Part shown: piece by piece, positions 1 to 8,107 of the stretch
How positions within the stretch are numbered: position 1 is the first letter of the stretch
How the letters are laid out: every line of letters begins with the position of its first letter
Assembly (NCBI GenBank): GCA_012521395.1
Contig: JAAYML010000111.1
Location: 1-53,747, forward strand
Source: Candidatus Epulonipiscium sp.
Lineage (GTDB): Bacteria; Bacillota; Clostridia; Lachnospirales; Defluviitaleaceae
Direction of reading: 5' to 3'
DNA: 53,747 nucleotides
Program-made: the position numbers and the translations under genes
Notes under the pieces: model-generated
Told to the model about the DNA's origin: nothing
Databases searched by the model: none
The model's input: the letters and a program-made list of their open reading frames with translations, nothing else

Positions 1-113
1 CCATAGCGTTAAGCTAGTAAGACCCCAGGGAGACTACCTGGTTGATAGGCCTAAGGTGTAAGCATGGTAACATGTTTAGCTGATAGGTACTAATAGGTCG
101 AGGGCTTGACCTA
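1..113 (+). rRNA. 23S ribosomal RNA, 3' end (partial)
   Basis: The first ~113 bases read as the 3' terminus of a bacterial 23S rRNA: the GACCCCAGGGAGACTACCTGG segment, followed by GATAGGTACTAATAGGTCG and GGCTTGACC. The gene enters from the left edge, so 16S should lie upstream. Only 27 bases separate it from tRNA-Asp, so no 5S gene follows directly. The exact 3' end is estimated. Confidence 0.9.
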
Positions 114-140
114 ATATAACAGTGTTTAGTTTTTATATAT

Positions 141-217
141 GGCCCAGTGGCTCAGTTGGTTAGAGTGCCGGCCTGTCACGCCGGAGGTCGAGGGTTCGAG
201 TCCCTTCTGGGTCGCCA
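141..217 (+). tRNA. tRNA-Asp (GTC)
   Basis: Complete cloverleaf: acceptor GGCCCAG pairs with CTGGGTC, anticodon loop CTGTCAC gives GTC, and the T-loop is TTCGAGT. The 3' CCA is encoded in the DNA. First of a six-tRNA cluster downstream of 23S rRNA, probably processed from the rRNA transcript. Confidence 0.96.
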
Positions 218-295
218 TTTAAATATATATCATTGAAGTAAATCTTGTCATTTGCTAGCTAACATCCAATATCTTATATTCAAAACTTCTATTTT

Positions 296-368
296 GGGCG
301 CATAGCTCAGCTGGGAGAGCACCTGCCTTACAAGCAGGGGGTCATAGGTTCGAGCCCTATTGCGCCCA
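296..368 (+). tRNA. tRNA-Val (TAC)
   Basis: Acceptor GGGCGCA pairs with TGCGCCC; anticodon loop CTTACAA gives TAC. The discriminator is A and no CCA is encoded, so the end must be added by a CCA-adding enzyme such as the one encoded near 26.5 kb. Confidence 0.96.
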
Positions 369-402
369 TTTTTATACAATAAAATTTTAATCAATTTAAG
401 GT

Positions 403-475
403 GCCGACGTGGCTCAATTGGCAGAGCAGCTGACTTGTAATCAGCAGGTTATCGGTTCAAGTCCGATCGTCGGCT
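403..475 (+). tRNA. tRNA-Thr (TGT)
   Basis: Acceptor GCCGACG pairs with CGTCGGC; anticodon loop CTTGTAA gives TGT. CCA is not encoded. Lies 8 bases before tRNA-Tyr in the same cluster. Confidence 0.96.
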
Positions 476-483
476 TATATTAT

Positions 484-565
484 GGAGGGATTCCCGAGTG
501 GCCAAAGGGGGCAGACTGTAAATCTGTTGTCAAAGACTTCGAAGGTTCGAATCCTTCTCCCTCCA
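484..565 (+). tRNA. tRNA-Tyr (GTA)
   Basis: Acceptor GGAGGGA pairs with TCCCTCC; anticodon loop CTGTAAA gives GTA. The 82-base length with a long variable arm is as expected for bacterial tRNA-Tyr. CCA is not encoded. Confidence 0.96.
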
Positions 566-585
566 TTTTATTTACATATTCTTAT

Positions 586-661
<76 letters not shown>

Positions 662-696
662 GATTTAACAAAAAATTTACATATTTCACTGAGCAT

Positions 697-769
697 GGGC
701 TACTAGCTCAGGCGGTAGAGCACTGGACTTTTAATCCAGGTGTCCCGGGTTCGAGTCCCGGGTAGCTCA
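697..769 (+). tRNA. tRNA-Lys (TTT)
   Basis: Acceptor GGGCTAC pairs with GTAGCTC with one G-U pair; anticodon loop CTTTTAA gives TTT. CCA is not encoded. Last tRNA of the cluster, followed at once by a terminator hairpin. Confidence 0.95.
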
Positions 770-773
770 TAAT

Positions 774-810
774 AAAGCATGTATTTCTTTGGAAGTACAT
801 GCTTTTCTTA
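774..810 (+). terminator. Rho-independent terminator of the rRNA/tRNA operon
   Basis: Inverted repeat AAGCATGTA / TACATGCTT (775-783 and 796-804) with a 12-base loop and a short T-rich tail, placed 6 bases after tRNA-Lys. It plausibly ends the rRNA-tRNA transcript. Confidence 0.75.
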
Positions 811-816
811 ATTTGG

Positions 817-845
817 TTTAAATCTATCTTATTTTTTGTTATACT
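817..845 (+). promoter_or_regulatory. Possible sigma-A promoter of yaaO-tmk
   Basis: TTTAAA (817-822), 17-base spacer, TATACT (840-845), 35 bases before the yaaO start. The -35 is poor, so this is tentative. Confidence 0.4.
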
Positions 846-879
846 ATAAGAACAAAATAATTATAATAGGATTGATTTT

Positions 880-2271
880 ATGGCAGAAGCTCTTTTATAC
901 AATCATTTAATGGATTACGGAGAAAGTGGAATATATCCTTTTCATATGCCCGGGCATAAATTAGGCAAGGGATTGGAATCTTTTCCTTTATTAAAACTGG
1001 ATTTAACTGAAATAAGTGGTATGGATAATTTATACGAAGCTGAAGGCGTCATTGCTAAAGCCCAGGAGTTGGCGGCAGCTACTTTTGCTGCCGATGAAAC
1101 TGTTTTTCTTGTCAATGGTTCTACCACAGGCGTTATTGCTTCAGTACTTGGTGTTTGTAATCCAGGAGACGAATTAATTATAGCAAGAAATAGTCATTGT
1201 TCTGCGTATCATGGGATGATTTTGGGAGATATTATTCCAAGATATATTAATCCTCAAGTCATAAATGAATATGGCTTATTAGGAGGCATATCTACGGAAG
1301 ATGTCCGGGAGGCTGTAAAGTCTTATCCTGATGCAAAAGCTGTATTCATAACAAGTCCGACTTATGAAGGCTTTAGTTCAGATATTAAAAAAATTGCAGA
1401 TCTATGCCATTCTTATGGTAAGTTATTAATTGTGGATGAAGCCCATGGTGCCCATTTTAATTTCCATTCTGCTTTTCCAAAAAGTGCGGTAACCTGTGGG
1501 GCAGATATTGTTATTCAAAGCCTTCATAAAACCCTTCCAGCTTTAACACAAAGTGCGTTATTGCATTTTAAAGGCAATCGGTTGGATAAAAACAGGGTAA
1601 AGCAAATGATCCGGCTGATACAAACCAGCAGCCCTTCCTATATTTTGATGGGTATGATGGATTGGCTGAGAAGCCATTTAGATGAAAGAAAAGATGAAAT
1701 TTTTAATACTTATATTGAAAACTTAATAAATTTTAGAGATGACTTGAAGGATTTAAAGAAGATTAAGTTATTGGAAAAAGAACTAAATCATCGCTATGCC
1801 ATTGAAGAAATTGACATATCCAGATTAGTTTTTTATACTGGAAGAAGTAATAAGTCAGGACTTGAGATAGATAAAATTTTAAGAGACCATTATAAAATTC
1901 AAATGGAGCTCTCCAGTGAAATTCATTTTCTTGGGATTTCAACGATTGTGGATACAAAAGAAGCATTTGATTACCTTGCTGAGGTATTAATTGATCTTGA
2001 TAAAAAATTAATGATTAACGAAGAAAAAACCGATACATATAATGTAATATATCCTATTTCCAATGTTAAAATTTCTCCAAGAGAAGCTTTTTATAGTAAA
2101 AAAGAAAAGATTCCCCTGGAAAAGTCAGAAGGTAAAATATCAGCAGAATTTGTAGTTTTATATCCTCCTGGTATTCCAATATTATCTCCGGGAGAAGAAA
2201 TTACAAGGATTCACATAGAACAAATTATAAAAGGTCTTAAGAAAAAGCAGATTATTGACGTTATCGTATAG
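880..2271 (+). CDS. yaaO: PLP-dependent Orn/Lys/Arg decarboxylase family protein (YaaO type)
   Basis: 463 aa, fold-type I PLP enzyme of the ornithine/lysine/arginine decarboxylase family. Visible signatures are FHMPGHK (21-27), NGSTTG (79-84), the cofactor-binding aspartate in DEAHG (186-190) and the Schiff-base lysine K217 in SLHKT. It lacks the N-terminal wing domain of the large enterobacterial enzymes, as in the short B. subtilis YaaO. The substrate (Lys, Arg or Orn) cannot be read from the sequence. It lies 12 bases before tmk in the conserved yaaO-tmk order and just downstream of an rRNA operon, again as in B. subtilis. The start has a modest AGGA ribosome site. Polyamine synthesis is inferred, not shown. 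Confidence 0.85.
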   Translation: MAEALLYNHLMDYGESGIYPFHMPGHKLGKGLESFPLLKLDLTEISGMDNLYEAEGVIAKAQELAAATFAADETVFLVNGSTTGVIASVLGVCNPGDELIIARNSHCSAYHGMILGDIIPRYINPQVINEYGLLGGISTEDVREAVKSYPDAKAVFITSPTYEGFSSDIKKIADLCHSYGKLLIVDEAHGAHFNFHSAFPKSAVTCGADIVIQSLHKTLPALTQSALLHFKGNRLDKNRVKQMIRLIQTSSPSYILMGMMDWLRSHLDERKDEIFNTYIENLINFRDDLKDLKKIKLLEKELNHRYAIEEIDISRLVFYTGRSNKSGLEIDKILRDHYKIQMELSSEIHFLGISTIVDTKEAFDYLAEVLIDLDKKLMINEEKTDTYNVIYPISNVKISPREAFYSKKEKIPLEKSEGKISAEFVVLYPPGIPILSPGEEITRIHIEQIIKGLKKKQIIDVIV

Positions 2272-2283
2272 ACGGGGTGGATT

Positions 2284-2919
2284 ATGAAAGGATTTTTTAT
2301 TACGATGGAAGGTCCTGATGGTTCGGGAAAAAGCACTCAAATTAGTGAGCTAAAAGAGTATTTAAATGATAAAGGTTATGATGTTTTGTTGACCAGGGAA
2401 CCAGGAGGAACAGATATTGGCGAACAAATCCGGAAAATTATTTTGGACGTGAACAACAGTCATTTGTCATATATGGCTGAAACCCTCCTTTATGCAGCTT
2501 CCAGAGCCCAGCATGTGGAAGAAAAAATAAAGCCTGCCCTGGAAGCTGGAAAGGTTGTTATTTGTGACAGGTTTATTGATTCAAGTCTTGTTTATCAAGG
2601 TTATGCAAGAAAACTTGGCATAGAACTTGTAGAATCCATTAATCAGTTTGCGTTAATGGGCATTCAGCCAGATATTACTTTCTTTTTTGATATTAAACCT
2701 GAAGAAGCTATGGATAGGAAACAAAATCAGAAAGCATTAGACCGCCTGGAGAAAGAAAACATTTCATTCCATCATCTTGTTTACGAAGGTTATAAAATTC
2801 TTTTAGATCGTTATCCAAAAAGAATAAGGCGGATTGATGCAAGTCAATCCATAGATGAGGTTAAGAGCCAGATTCTTGGTGAAATAGACCGATTTTTAAA
2901 GGAGGAGGGTTTAAAATGA
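2284..2919 (+). CDS. tmk: Thymidylate kinase
   Basis: 211 aa, normal length. Phosphorylates dTMP to dTDP with ATP in dTTP synthesis, in the cytoplasm. The P-loop is GPDGSGKS (10-17), TREPGGT (37-43) contributes to dTMP binding, and the conserved DRF motif is at 95-97. The stop codon overlaps the darA start (ATGA at 2916-2919), so the two are translationally coupled. First of a run of tightly spaced genes, tmk-darA-yaaR, that is conserved in Firmicutes. Confidence 0.97.
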   Translation: MKGFFITMEGPDGSGKSTQISELKEYLNDKGYDVLLTREPGGTDIGEQIRKIILDVNNSHLSYMAETLLYAASRAQHVEEKIKPALEAGKVVICDRFIDSSLVYQGYARKLGIELVESINQFALMGIQPDITFFFDIKPEEAMDRKQNQKALDRLEKENISFHHLVYEGYKILLDRYPKRIRRIDASQSIDEVKSQILGEIDRFLKEEGLK

Positions 2920-3245
2920 AGTTAGTAATGGCAATTATTCATGATGATGATGCGCAAAAAGTAATGGATGAACTCAGCAGAAATCAATTTGGGGTTACAA
3001 AGTTAGCAAGTACCGGTGGATTTTTAAAGTCTGGTAATACGACACTGATTATTGGAGCGGGAGAAGAAAAAGTTGATGATGTCATTTCAATTATAGAAAA
3101 CAAATGTAAAAGCAGAAAACAAGTAACAACAGCAAATTTTCCTCTCACCAGTGTAGCCGATGGATATGTACCTTATCCGATAGAAGTAACCGTTGGGGGA
3201 GCAACAATCTTTGTATTGGATGTAGAACAGTTTAAAAAAATTTAG
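2916..3245 (+). CDS. darA: Cyclic-di-AMP receptor, PII-like (DarA/YaaQ/PstA)
   Basis: 109 aa. Small trimeric PII-like signal protein that binds c-di-AMP; the downstream target in Firmicutes is unsettled. The N-terminus MKLVMAIIHDDDA and the glycine-rich STGGFLKSGNTT segment (about residues 28-39) are characteristic of the family. Overlaps tmk by 4 bases, and the AAGGAGG ribosome site lies inside the tmk tail. The order tmk-yaaQ-yaaR-holB matches B. subtilis, which supports the call. Confidence 0.93.
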   Translation: MKLVMAIIHDDDAQKVMDELSRNQFGVTKLASTGGFLKSGNTTLIIGAGEEKVDDVISIIENKCKSRKQVTTANFPLTSVADGYVPYPIEVTVGGATIFVLDVEQFKKI

Positions 3246-3263
3246 TTTAAAGGAGAATTTTTC

Positions 3264-3707
3264 ATGGATATGAAAGTAGGGCCAGTCCAAACAGCCAATA
3301 TTACGGAAGTAAAAACTGTTAAAGAAAAAGTAACAGAAAAAGATTTCGCCTTTACCCTTTTAAGCAAAATTGACGAATCGGAATTACAGGAAAAGCTTGA
3401 AAGAATGATTGAGGAGATTACTGTTCAGGGTAAAAAATTGGCTGAGCATATGGATATTAAAGACTTAAAGAAATACAGGGCAATGGTTGCGGATTTTATG
3501 AATGAGGTTGTGTCCAGGTCTCATAAATTTTCAAGGGAAAATTTTTTAGATAAAAGAGGAAGACACAGAGTCTATGGTATTGTTAAAAAAGTCAATGATA
3601 ATTTAGATGAATTGGCCCAGGAAATTATCAAAAAAGAAAAAGATCATTTGAAAATTTTAGCTAAGGTTGACGAAATAAGAGGCTTATTATTAGATATCAT
3701 TACATAA
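3264..3707 (+). CDS. yaaR: YaaR family protein (DUF327)
   Basis: 147 aa, soluble, helical and charged, with the family pattern around [14 protein letters not shown] (about 70-83) and an [15 protein letters not shown] segment. Function is unknown. It is known mainly from the invariable tmk-yaaQ-yaaR-holB neighbourhood, kept here. The ribosome site AAGGAG lies 8 bases upstream. A terminator follows, so it probably ends the yaaO-tmk transcript. Confidence 0.88.
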   Translation: MDMKVGPVQTANITEVKTVKEKVTEKDFAFTLLSKIDESELQEKLERMIEEITVQGKKLAEHMDIKDLKKYRAMVADFMNEVVSRSHKFSRENFLDKRGRHRVYGIVKKVNDNLDELAQEIIKKEKDHLKILAKVDEIRGLLLDIIT

Positions 3708-3755
3708 AAAAGAATTGATAATAATAGATCTTATTTAATATACTATAATAATAAA

Positions 3756-3788
3756 AATACACTGCTGCTTATACAGCGGTATTTTTTT
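3756..3788 (+). terminator. Terminator between yaaR and holB
   Basis: Imperfect hairpin AATACACTGCTG / CAGCGGTATT followed by seven T residues. It separates yaaR from holB, so holB needs read-through or its own promoter. Confidence 0.7.
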
Positions 3789-3820
3789 GAATGAAAATTT
3801 CAAGGAACAGGAGATTATAT

Positions 3821-4816
3821 ATGTATAGCTTTGAAGAAATTGTAGGTCACAAAGAGATTATACAGGGGCTGCAACAAGGAATAAAAAATAACAAAATATC
3901 TCATAGCTATATTTTTGATGGAATAGAAGGAATCGGGAAGAAAACCTTGGCTTATACTTATGCGAAAACCCTCCAATGTCTAAAAGGAGCTGCTAGTCCA
4001 TGTAATGAATGTGCTTCTTGTAAATCTTTTGATTCCGGCAATCATCCGGATGTTTTTTTTATAAAATCAGAAAAAAAGAGTTTAGGGGTAGATGAAATCA
4101 GGGAAGGGATACAAAAAGAAATAGAAATAAAACCTTATAAATACAAATATAAAATTTTTATTGTAGAAAATGCGGACAAGATGACAATTCAGGCTCAAAA
4201 TGCCTTACTTAAGACCATTGAAGAACCTCCTGCTTATGGTATTATCATTCTTATTTCAACGAATTATAAACAATTTCTTCCTACCATCATATCCAGATGT
4301 TCTCTTATAAAGTTTAATTTATTAAAAACAGAAGAAATAAAGCATTATTTTATGAAAAGCAATCCATCCCAGGCAGAGAATATTGACTTATACATTGCTT
4401 TCTCAGAGGGCAGCATTGGCAGGGTTAAAAAAATGATGGAATCAGAATATTTTATGGATATAAGAAAAAAAGTTCTTGAATGGATAGAAAAAGCTAAAAC
4501 CGGGGATTTAATTGCTATATATGACATTGAAAAAGAAATGGAAACTTATAAGGAAGATATAGAACTTATACTCTATTTAATGTATATTTGGTACAGGGAT
4601 ATTTTATTAATCAAGCATATTGGAGATAATCCATATATCATTAATAAAGATAAAATAAATATCTTGTTGAATCAAAGTCTGAACCTGTCTTATAATAATA
4701 TTGACAAAATTTTGGAGACGATAAATAATGCAAGAATCCAAATTAGCAAAAATGCTAATTTAAGGCTTAGTTTAGAACTAATGTTACTACAAATAAAGGA
4801 GAATGCGAATGGCTAA
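3821..4816 (+). CDS. holB: DNA polymerase III subunit delta'
   Basis: 331 aa from the ATG at 3821, chosen because AGGAG (3809-3813) lies 7 bases upstream; an in-frame ATG at 3791 has no ribosome site and sits on the terminator tail. Clamp-loader AAA+ subunit that helps load the beta clamp. The N-terminus MYSFEEIVGHKEI, the Walker-A-like GIEGIGKKT (34-42), four zinc-ligand cysteines (C53, C61, C64, C67) and the TIEEPP segment fit delta'. Its 3' end overlaps ricT by 8 bases. Confidence 0.93.
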   Translation: MYSFEEIVGHKEIIQGLQQGIKNNKISHSYIFDGIEGIGKKTLAYTYAKTLQCLKGAASPCNECASCKSFDSGNHPDVFFIKSEKKSLGVDEIREGIQKEIEIKPYKYKYKIFIVENADKMTIQAQNALLKTIEEPPAYGIIILISTNYKQFLPTIISRCSLIKFNLLKTEEIKHYFMKSNPSQAENIDLYIAFSEGSIGRVKKMMESEYFMDIRKKVLEWIEKAKTGDLIAIYDIEKEMETYKEDIELILYLMYIWYRDILLIKHIGDNPYIINKDKINILLNQSLNLSYNNIDKILETINNARIQISKNANLRLSLELMLLQIKENANG

Positions 4817-5693
4817 TGTAATCGGAGTACGTTTCAGAAGAGCGGGTAAAATATATTATTTTGATCCTGACGGTTTAGATATAAAAGTTGGTGATCATGT
4901 CATTGTTGAAACCATAAGAGGTATAGAATATGGTACTGTTGTTATTACCAACAGGGAAATCAGTGAAGAAGAATTGGTTGCTCCCTTAAAAAAGGTCATA
5001 AGAATTGCAACCCCGGAAGATGATGAAAAAGAAAAGGAAAATAGGGTAAAAGAAGTAGAGGCCTTTGATATCTGCAAACAAAAAATAAAAGAACATGGTT
5101 TGGAAATGAAGTTAATTGATGTAGAGTTCACTTTTGATAATAAAATCATGTTTTATTTCACTGCAGAAGGCAGAATTGATTTCAGAGAATTGGTTAAAGA
5201 CCTTGCTGCGATTTTTAAGACCAGAATTGAGTTAAGACAAATAGGTGTCAGGGATGAAACAAAGATGATGGGAAGTTTAGGGATATGCGGCAGACCTTTA
5301 TGTTGTTCCAGTTTTTTATGTGAATTTCAGCCTGTTTCCATTAAGATGGCCAAAGATCAAAATTTATCCCTTAACCCCACAAAAATTTCTGGTGTTTGCG
5401 GAAGACTTATGTGTTGTTTAAAATTTGAAGAAGAAACTTATAGAGAAATTAATGACAGATTACCTGATGTAGGACAAGAAGTAATGACGCCTGATGGAAA
5501 GGGAACAGTACTTGATATTAATGTTCTCAGGGAACTGATTAAAGTGGCTATCAATAAAGGTGAAGATGTGACAGAAGTCATCGTTTATCCTGCAAATCTT
5601 GTAACTTTTGATCCTGCATTAAAAAAGAATAAAACAGAAGATATTTTGGATGAAATGGATGAATTAGACGAGGTAGAATTTGAAGATGAGTAA
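4809..5693 (+). CDS. ricT: RicT/YaaT, PSP1-domain Fe-S protein
   Basis: 294 aa. The start at 4809 is preferred over 4803 because AAGGAG (4796-4801) is 7 bases from it. The PSP1 C-terminal domain carries the cysteine clusters C160, C165, C166, C171 and C197, C202, C203 that bind an iron-sulfur cluster in B. subtilis, where RicT acts with RicA and RicF on RNase Y mRNA processing and the sporulation phosphorelay. No ricA or ricF is in this window. B. subtilis has yabA next; it is absent here. The last ~20 residues are strongly acidic. Confidence 0.93.
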   Translation: MANVIGVRFRRAGKIYYFDPDGLDIKVGDHVIVETIRGIEYGTVVITNREISEEELVAPLKKVIRIATPEDDEKEKENRVKEVEAFDICKQKIKEHGLEMKLIDVEFTFDNKIMFYFTAEGRIDFRELVKDLAAIFKTRIELRQIGVRDETKMMGSLGICGRPLCCSSFLCEFQPVSIKMAKDQNLSLNPTKISGVCGRLMCCLKFEEETYREINDRLPDVGQEVMTPDGKGTVLDINVLRELIKVAINKGEDVTEVIVYPANLVTFDPALKKNKTEDILDEMDELDEVEFEDE

Positions 5694-6441
5694 TAAGCCA
5701 GCTTTAAAAGAAGGAGAACGTTTAGATGACCTGAACATAAAAAATTACTTTCTTATTCAAAATCCCAGATTATTTTGTTTTGGGATGGATGCAGTTCTTT
5801 TATCTTCTTTTACGGAGGTAAAAGAGGGAGAAGAAGTCATTGATTTAGGGACGGGTAATGGAATTATTCCAATTTTACTGGAGGCAAAAACAAAAGGAAA
5901 AAGCTTTCTTGGGCTTGAAATACAGGCGGAAAGCGTGGACATGGCCCGACGGAGTGTCCTTTACAATGATTTATCCCATAAAATCAGGATTGATCAGGGC
6001 GATATTAAAAAGGTTGAAGAGTATTATAAAAAAGAGTCTTTTGATGTAGTTACCTCAAATCCTCCTTATATGAATGAAGGGGGAGGCCTAAAAAATCCTT
6101 ATGAGGCTAAGGCTATAGCCAGGCATGAATTATTATGCAAATTGGAAGATGTGATTGCAGCAACAGCTTATTTACTAAAAAATAAAGGACGTTTTTATTT
6201 AATTCATCGTCCTTACAGGCTGGTCGATATTATCTTTTTGCTTAGAAAATACCGGCTGGAACCTAAAAAGATGCAGTTGGTGCAACCTTATGAAGGCAAA
6301 GAACCCAATATGGTTCTTATAGAAGCCATAAAAAATGCAGGAACTTTACTTAAAGTATTACCACCCCTGATTATTTATGATAATCAGGGACAATATACAA
6401 AAGAAGTGAAGCGTTTATATTACGAAGATGATATTATTTAG
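5686..6441 (+). CDS. trmN6: TrmN6/YabB-type tRNA adenine-N6 methyltransferase
   Basis: 251 aa Rossmann-fold SAM methyltransferase. Motif I is DLGTGNG (53-59) and the N6-adenine signature NPPY is at 125-128. Family members methylate A37 of tRNA1(Val) in E. coli; the substrate here is inferred. ATG at 5686 overlaps the ricT stop; a TTG at 5680 is possible but less likely. The small GIY-YIG gene yazA that usually separates it from rsmI is missing. Confidence 0.88.
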   Translation: MSNKPALKEGERLDDLNIKNYFLIQNPRLFCFGMDAVLLSSFTEVKEGEEVIDLGTGNGIIPILLEAKTKGKSFLGLEIQAESVDMARRSVLYNDLSHKIRIDQGDIKKVEEYYKKESFDVVTSNPPYMNEGGGLKNPYEAKAIARHELLCKLEDVIAATAYLLKNKGRFYLIHRPYRLVDIIFLLRKYRLEPKKMQLVQPYEGKEPNMVLIEAIKNAGTLLKVLPPLIIYDNQGQYTKEVKRLYYEDDII

Positions 6442-6499
6442 AAAAAATTTAAATACTATTGTAAAAGAATTTGAGTATATTGATAAAAGAGGGTTTAAG

Positions 6500-7345
6500 A
6501 TGGCCGGAGTTTTATATTTATGTGCAACCCCTATAGGAAATTTAGAAGATATAAGTTACAGAGCAGTAAGAGTTTTAAAAGAAGTGGATTTAATCGGGGC
6601 AGAAGATACAAGGCATACGAAAAAACTACTAAATCATTTAGATATTCATACGCCCTTAACAAGTTATCATGAGCATAATAAAAAGACAAAAGGTCCTTTT
6701 CTTATTGAAAAATTAAAAAATGGCCTGAACATTGCCATTGTAACAGATGCAGGCACTCCTGGAATATCGGATCCTGGTGAAGATTTAGTCCGTCTGGCAT
6801 ATGAAAATAATATAAAGGTAGTTCCAGTACCTGGACCTTCAGCCCTTATCACAGGTCTGATTGTTTCAGGACTTTCAACAAAAAGATTTGTTTTTGAAGG
6901 CTTTCTTCCCACGGATAATAAAGAACGAAAAGAAAGATTAGATAAACTCAAAAAAGAAGACAGAACCATTATACTCTATGAGGCGCCTCACAGGCTTTTA
7001 AATACCCTGAAAAATCTTTATGAAGTTTTAGGTGACAGAAATATTTCTGTTATAAAAGAACTAACAAAAAAATATGAAGAGGTTTATCGTTGTACCATAA
7101 CTGAAGGAATTCATTATTATACAGAAGTGGAGCCAAAAGGTGAATTTGTTTTAGTGATTGAAGCTTTATCAAAAGAAGCATTAGAAGAAATAGAAACAAA
7201 AAAATGGGAAGATATTACTATAGAAGATCATTATCATTTTTATATTCAACAAGGTATAGATAATAAAGAAGCCATAAAACAAGTAGCTAAAGATAGAAAA
7301 ATAAGCAAAAGAGAAGTTTATAAAATCATTCATAAAATAGAGTAA
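6500..7345 (+). CDS. rsmI: 16S rRNA (cytidine1402-2'-O)-methyltransferase
   Basis: 281 aa from ATG 6500, which has AGAGGG 6 bases upstream; a 24-residue upstream extension from 6428 is not supported. Tetrapyrrole-methylase-fold SAM enzyme that 2'-O-methylates C1402 in the ribosomal P site. ATPIGN (9-14), GAEDTRHT (33-40) and DAGTPGISDPG (83-93) are hallmark motifs. The C-terminus keeps the helical tail typical of Firmicute RsmI. Ends at a bidirectional terminator shared with convergent abrB. Confidence 0.96.
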   Translation: MAGVLYLCATPIGNLEDISYRAVRVLKEVDLIGAEDTRHTKKLLNHLDIHTPLTSYHEHNKKTKGPFLIEKLKNGLNIAIVTDAGTPGISDPGEDLVRLAYENNIKVVPVPGPSALITGLIVSGLSTKRFVFEGFLPTDNKERKERLDKLKKEDRTIILYEAPHRLLNTLKNLYEVLGDRNISVIKELTKKYEEVYRCTITEGIHYYTEVEPKGEFVLVIEALSKEALEEIETKKWEDITIEDHYHFYIQQGIDNKEAIKQVAKDRKISKREVYKIIHKIE

Positions 7346-7351
7346 AAAATA

Positions 7352-7379
7352 AAAAAGCCAATCAACAATTGGCTTTTTT
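7352..7379. terminator. Bidirectional terminator between rsmI and abrB
   Basis: GCCAAT / ATTGGC stem flanked by AAAAA and TTTTT, so it can end transcription of rsmI on the plus strand and abrB on the minus strand. Confidence 0.88.
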
Positions 7380-7382
7380 ATT

Positions 7383-7649
7383 TTAGTTGTCTTTTAATTC
7401 TAATCCAGCTAATCTTACAAGTTCGATAATTGTTTCTTTAGAAATCTTTTTACCTTTATAATCGATTAAATCATCCATACTTCCAGTGAAAATGTCAGCA
7501 GGTTGATATTTCTTTAAGATGATTTTGTCGTTGTCAACGAAAATTTCTAAAGCGTCTTTTTCATTGATATCAAGATTTCTTCTTAATTCGATAGGTAAAA
7601 CTACCCTTCCTAATTCATCAACTTTTCTTACTACACCTGTAGATTTCAT
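7383..7649 (-). CDS. abrB: AbrB-family transition-state regulator
   Basis: 88 aa. The N-terminal swapped-hairpin AbrB domain contains VVRKVDELGRVVLPIELRR, matching AbrB/SpoVT DNA-binding proteins; the C-terminal ~35 residues form the multimerisation part. In Bacilli AbrB represses post-exponential genes and is itself repressed by Spo0A~P. Here the promoter and a Spo0A-type box lie just upstream, which supports the AbrB rather than the SpoVT role. Ribosome site GAGGAGAGG. It sits in the conserved slot between rsmI and metG but on the opposite strand. Confidence 0.93.
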   Translation of the reverse strand: MKSTGVVRKVDELGRVVLPIELRRNLDINEKDALEIFVDNDKIILKKYQPADIFTGSMDDLIDYKGKKISKETIIELVRLAGLELKDN

Positions 7650-7679
7650 TTTTTATCCTCTCCTCTTTATAAATTATTA

Positions 7680-7686
7680 TTCGACA
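7680..7686 (-). promoter_or_regulatory. Spo0A box overlapping the abrB initiation region
   Basis: On the minus strand this reads TGTCGAA, the 0A-box core. It lies about 9-15 bases downstream of the expected abrB transcription start, the arrangement by which Spo0A~P blocks abrB in B. subtilis. Confidence 0.6.
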
Positions 7687-7701
7687 TGAAACTACAATGC
7701 T

Positions 7702-7730
7702 AGGATACCATAATTAGAAATAAAAGTCAA
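7702..7730 (-). promoter_or_regulatory. sigma-A promoter of abrB
   Basis: Minus-strand TTGACT (7725-7730), exactly 17 bases, then TATCCT (7702-7707). Predicted start near 7695, giving a leader of about 45 bases. Confidence 0.6.
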
Positions 7731-7918
7731 CAGATTTTAAAAAAAAAATGAAATATAAAGAATTATATACATTTTTAGTTATAAAAACTTGACAATATAT
7801 GACTTTCTAAGAAAAAGTTCTGCATTTTATGAGTTTATTTTTCTTTTCATTATAAGAAATGTTACATTTTTTATCAATTCAAACAAAATAAGACTTGGTA
7901 AATATAAAATGATTTATT

Positions 7919-7935
7919 TTCGACAATTCGACAAA
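7919..7935 (-). promoter_or_regulatory. Pair of abutting Spo0A boxes
   Basis: Minus-strand TTTGTCGAA (7927-7935) followed directly by ATTGTCGAA (7919-7927). Both contain the full TTGTCGAA core with an 8-base period. Located between abrB and spmA, so either gene could be the target. Confidence 0.55.
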
Positions 7936-7965
7936 AATTGAGCTTATCAATTTTTATAAAGCAGT

Positions 7966-7993
7966 TCATATTTTTAAACAAGCAGCATATATA
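7966..7993 (+). promoter_or_regulatory. Candidate sigma-E promoter of spmAB
   Basis: TCATATT (7966-7972) matches the sigma-E -35 pattern KMATATT exactly. After 13 bases comes CATATATA (7986-7993), a partial match to the CATA-type -10. spmAB belongs to the sigma-E regulon in B. subtilis. Confidence 0.4.
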
Positions 7994-8107
7994 TGTGATA
8001 AAAGTACCAGATAAAAAAGCTGGTATATCAGACAAAAGTACTATTTTTCTTTTTCATTTTTTTACTGAAACAGGAAAATAAAATTTGAATTAGAAACAGG
8101 TGAAGAG

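Larger units (their letters stand above)
7650..8107. other. 458-base AT-rich divergent intergenic region (abrB / spmA)
   Basis: No coding potential seen. It contains the abrB promoter, one Spo0A-type box near the abrB start, a pair of abutting Spo0A-type boxes at 7919-7935 and a sigma-E-like promoter for spmA. A short hairpin TACCAG / CTGGTA lies at 8005-8025, inside the likely spmA leader. Confidence 0.7.

Noticed and set aside
3715-3749. sigma-A promoter TTGATA...TATAAT for holB
   Set aside because: The spacer is 23 bases, too long for a functional promoter.
5680-5685. TTG start of trmN6 at 5680
   Set aside because: ATG at 5686 is two codons later and no ribosome site favours the TTG.
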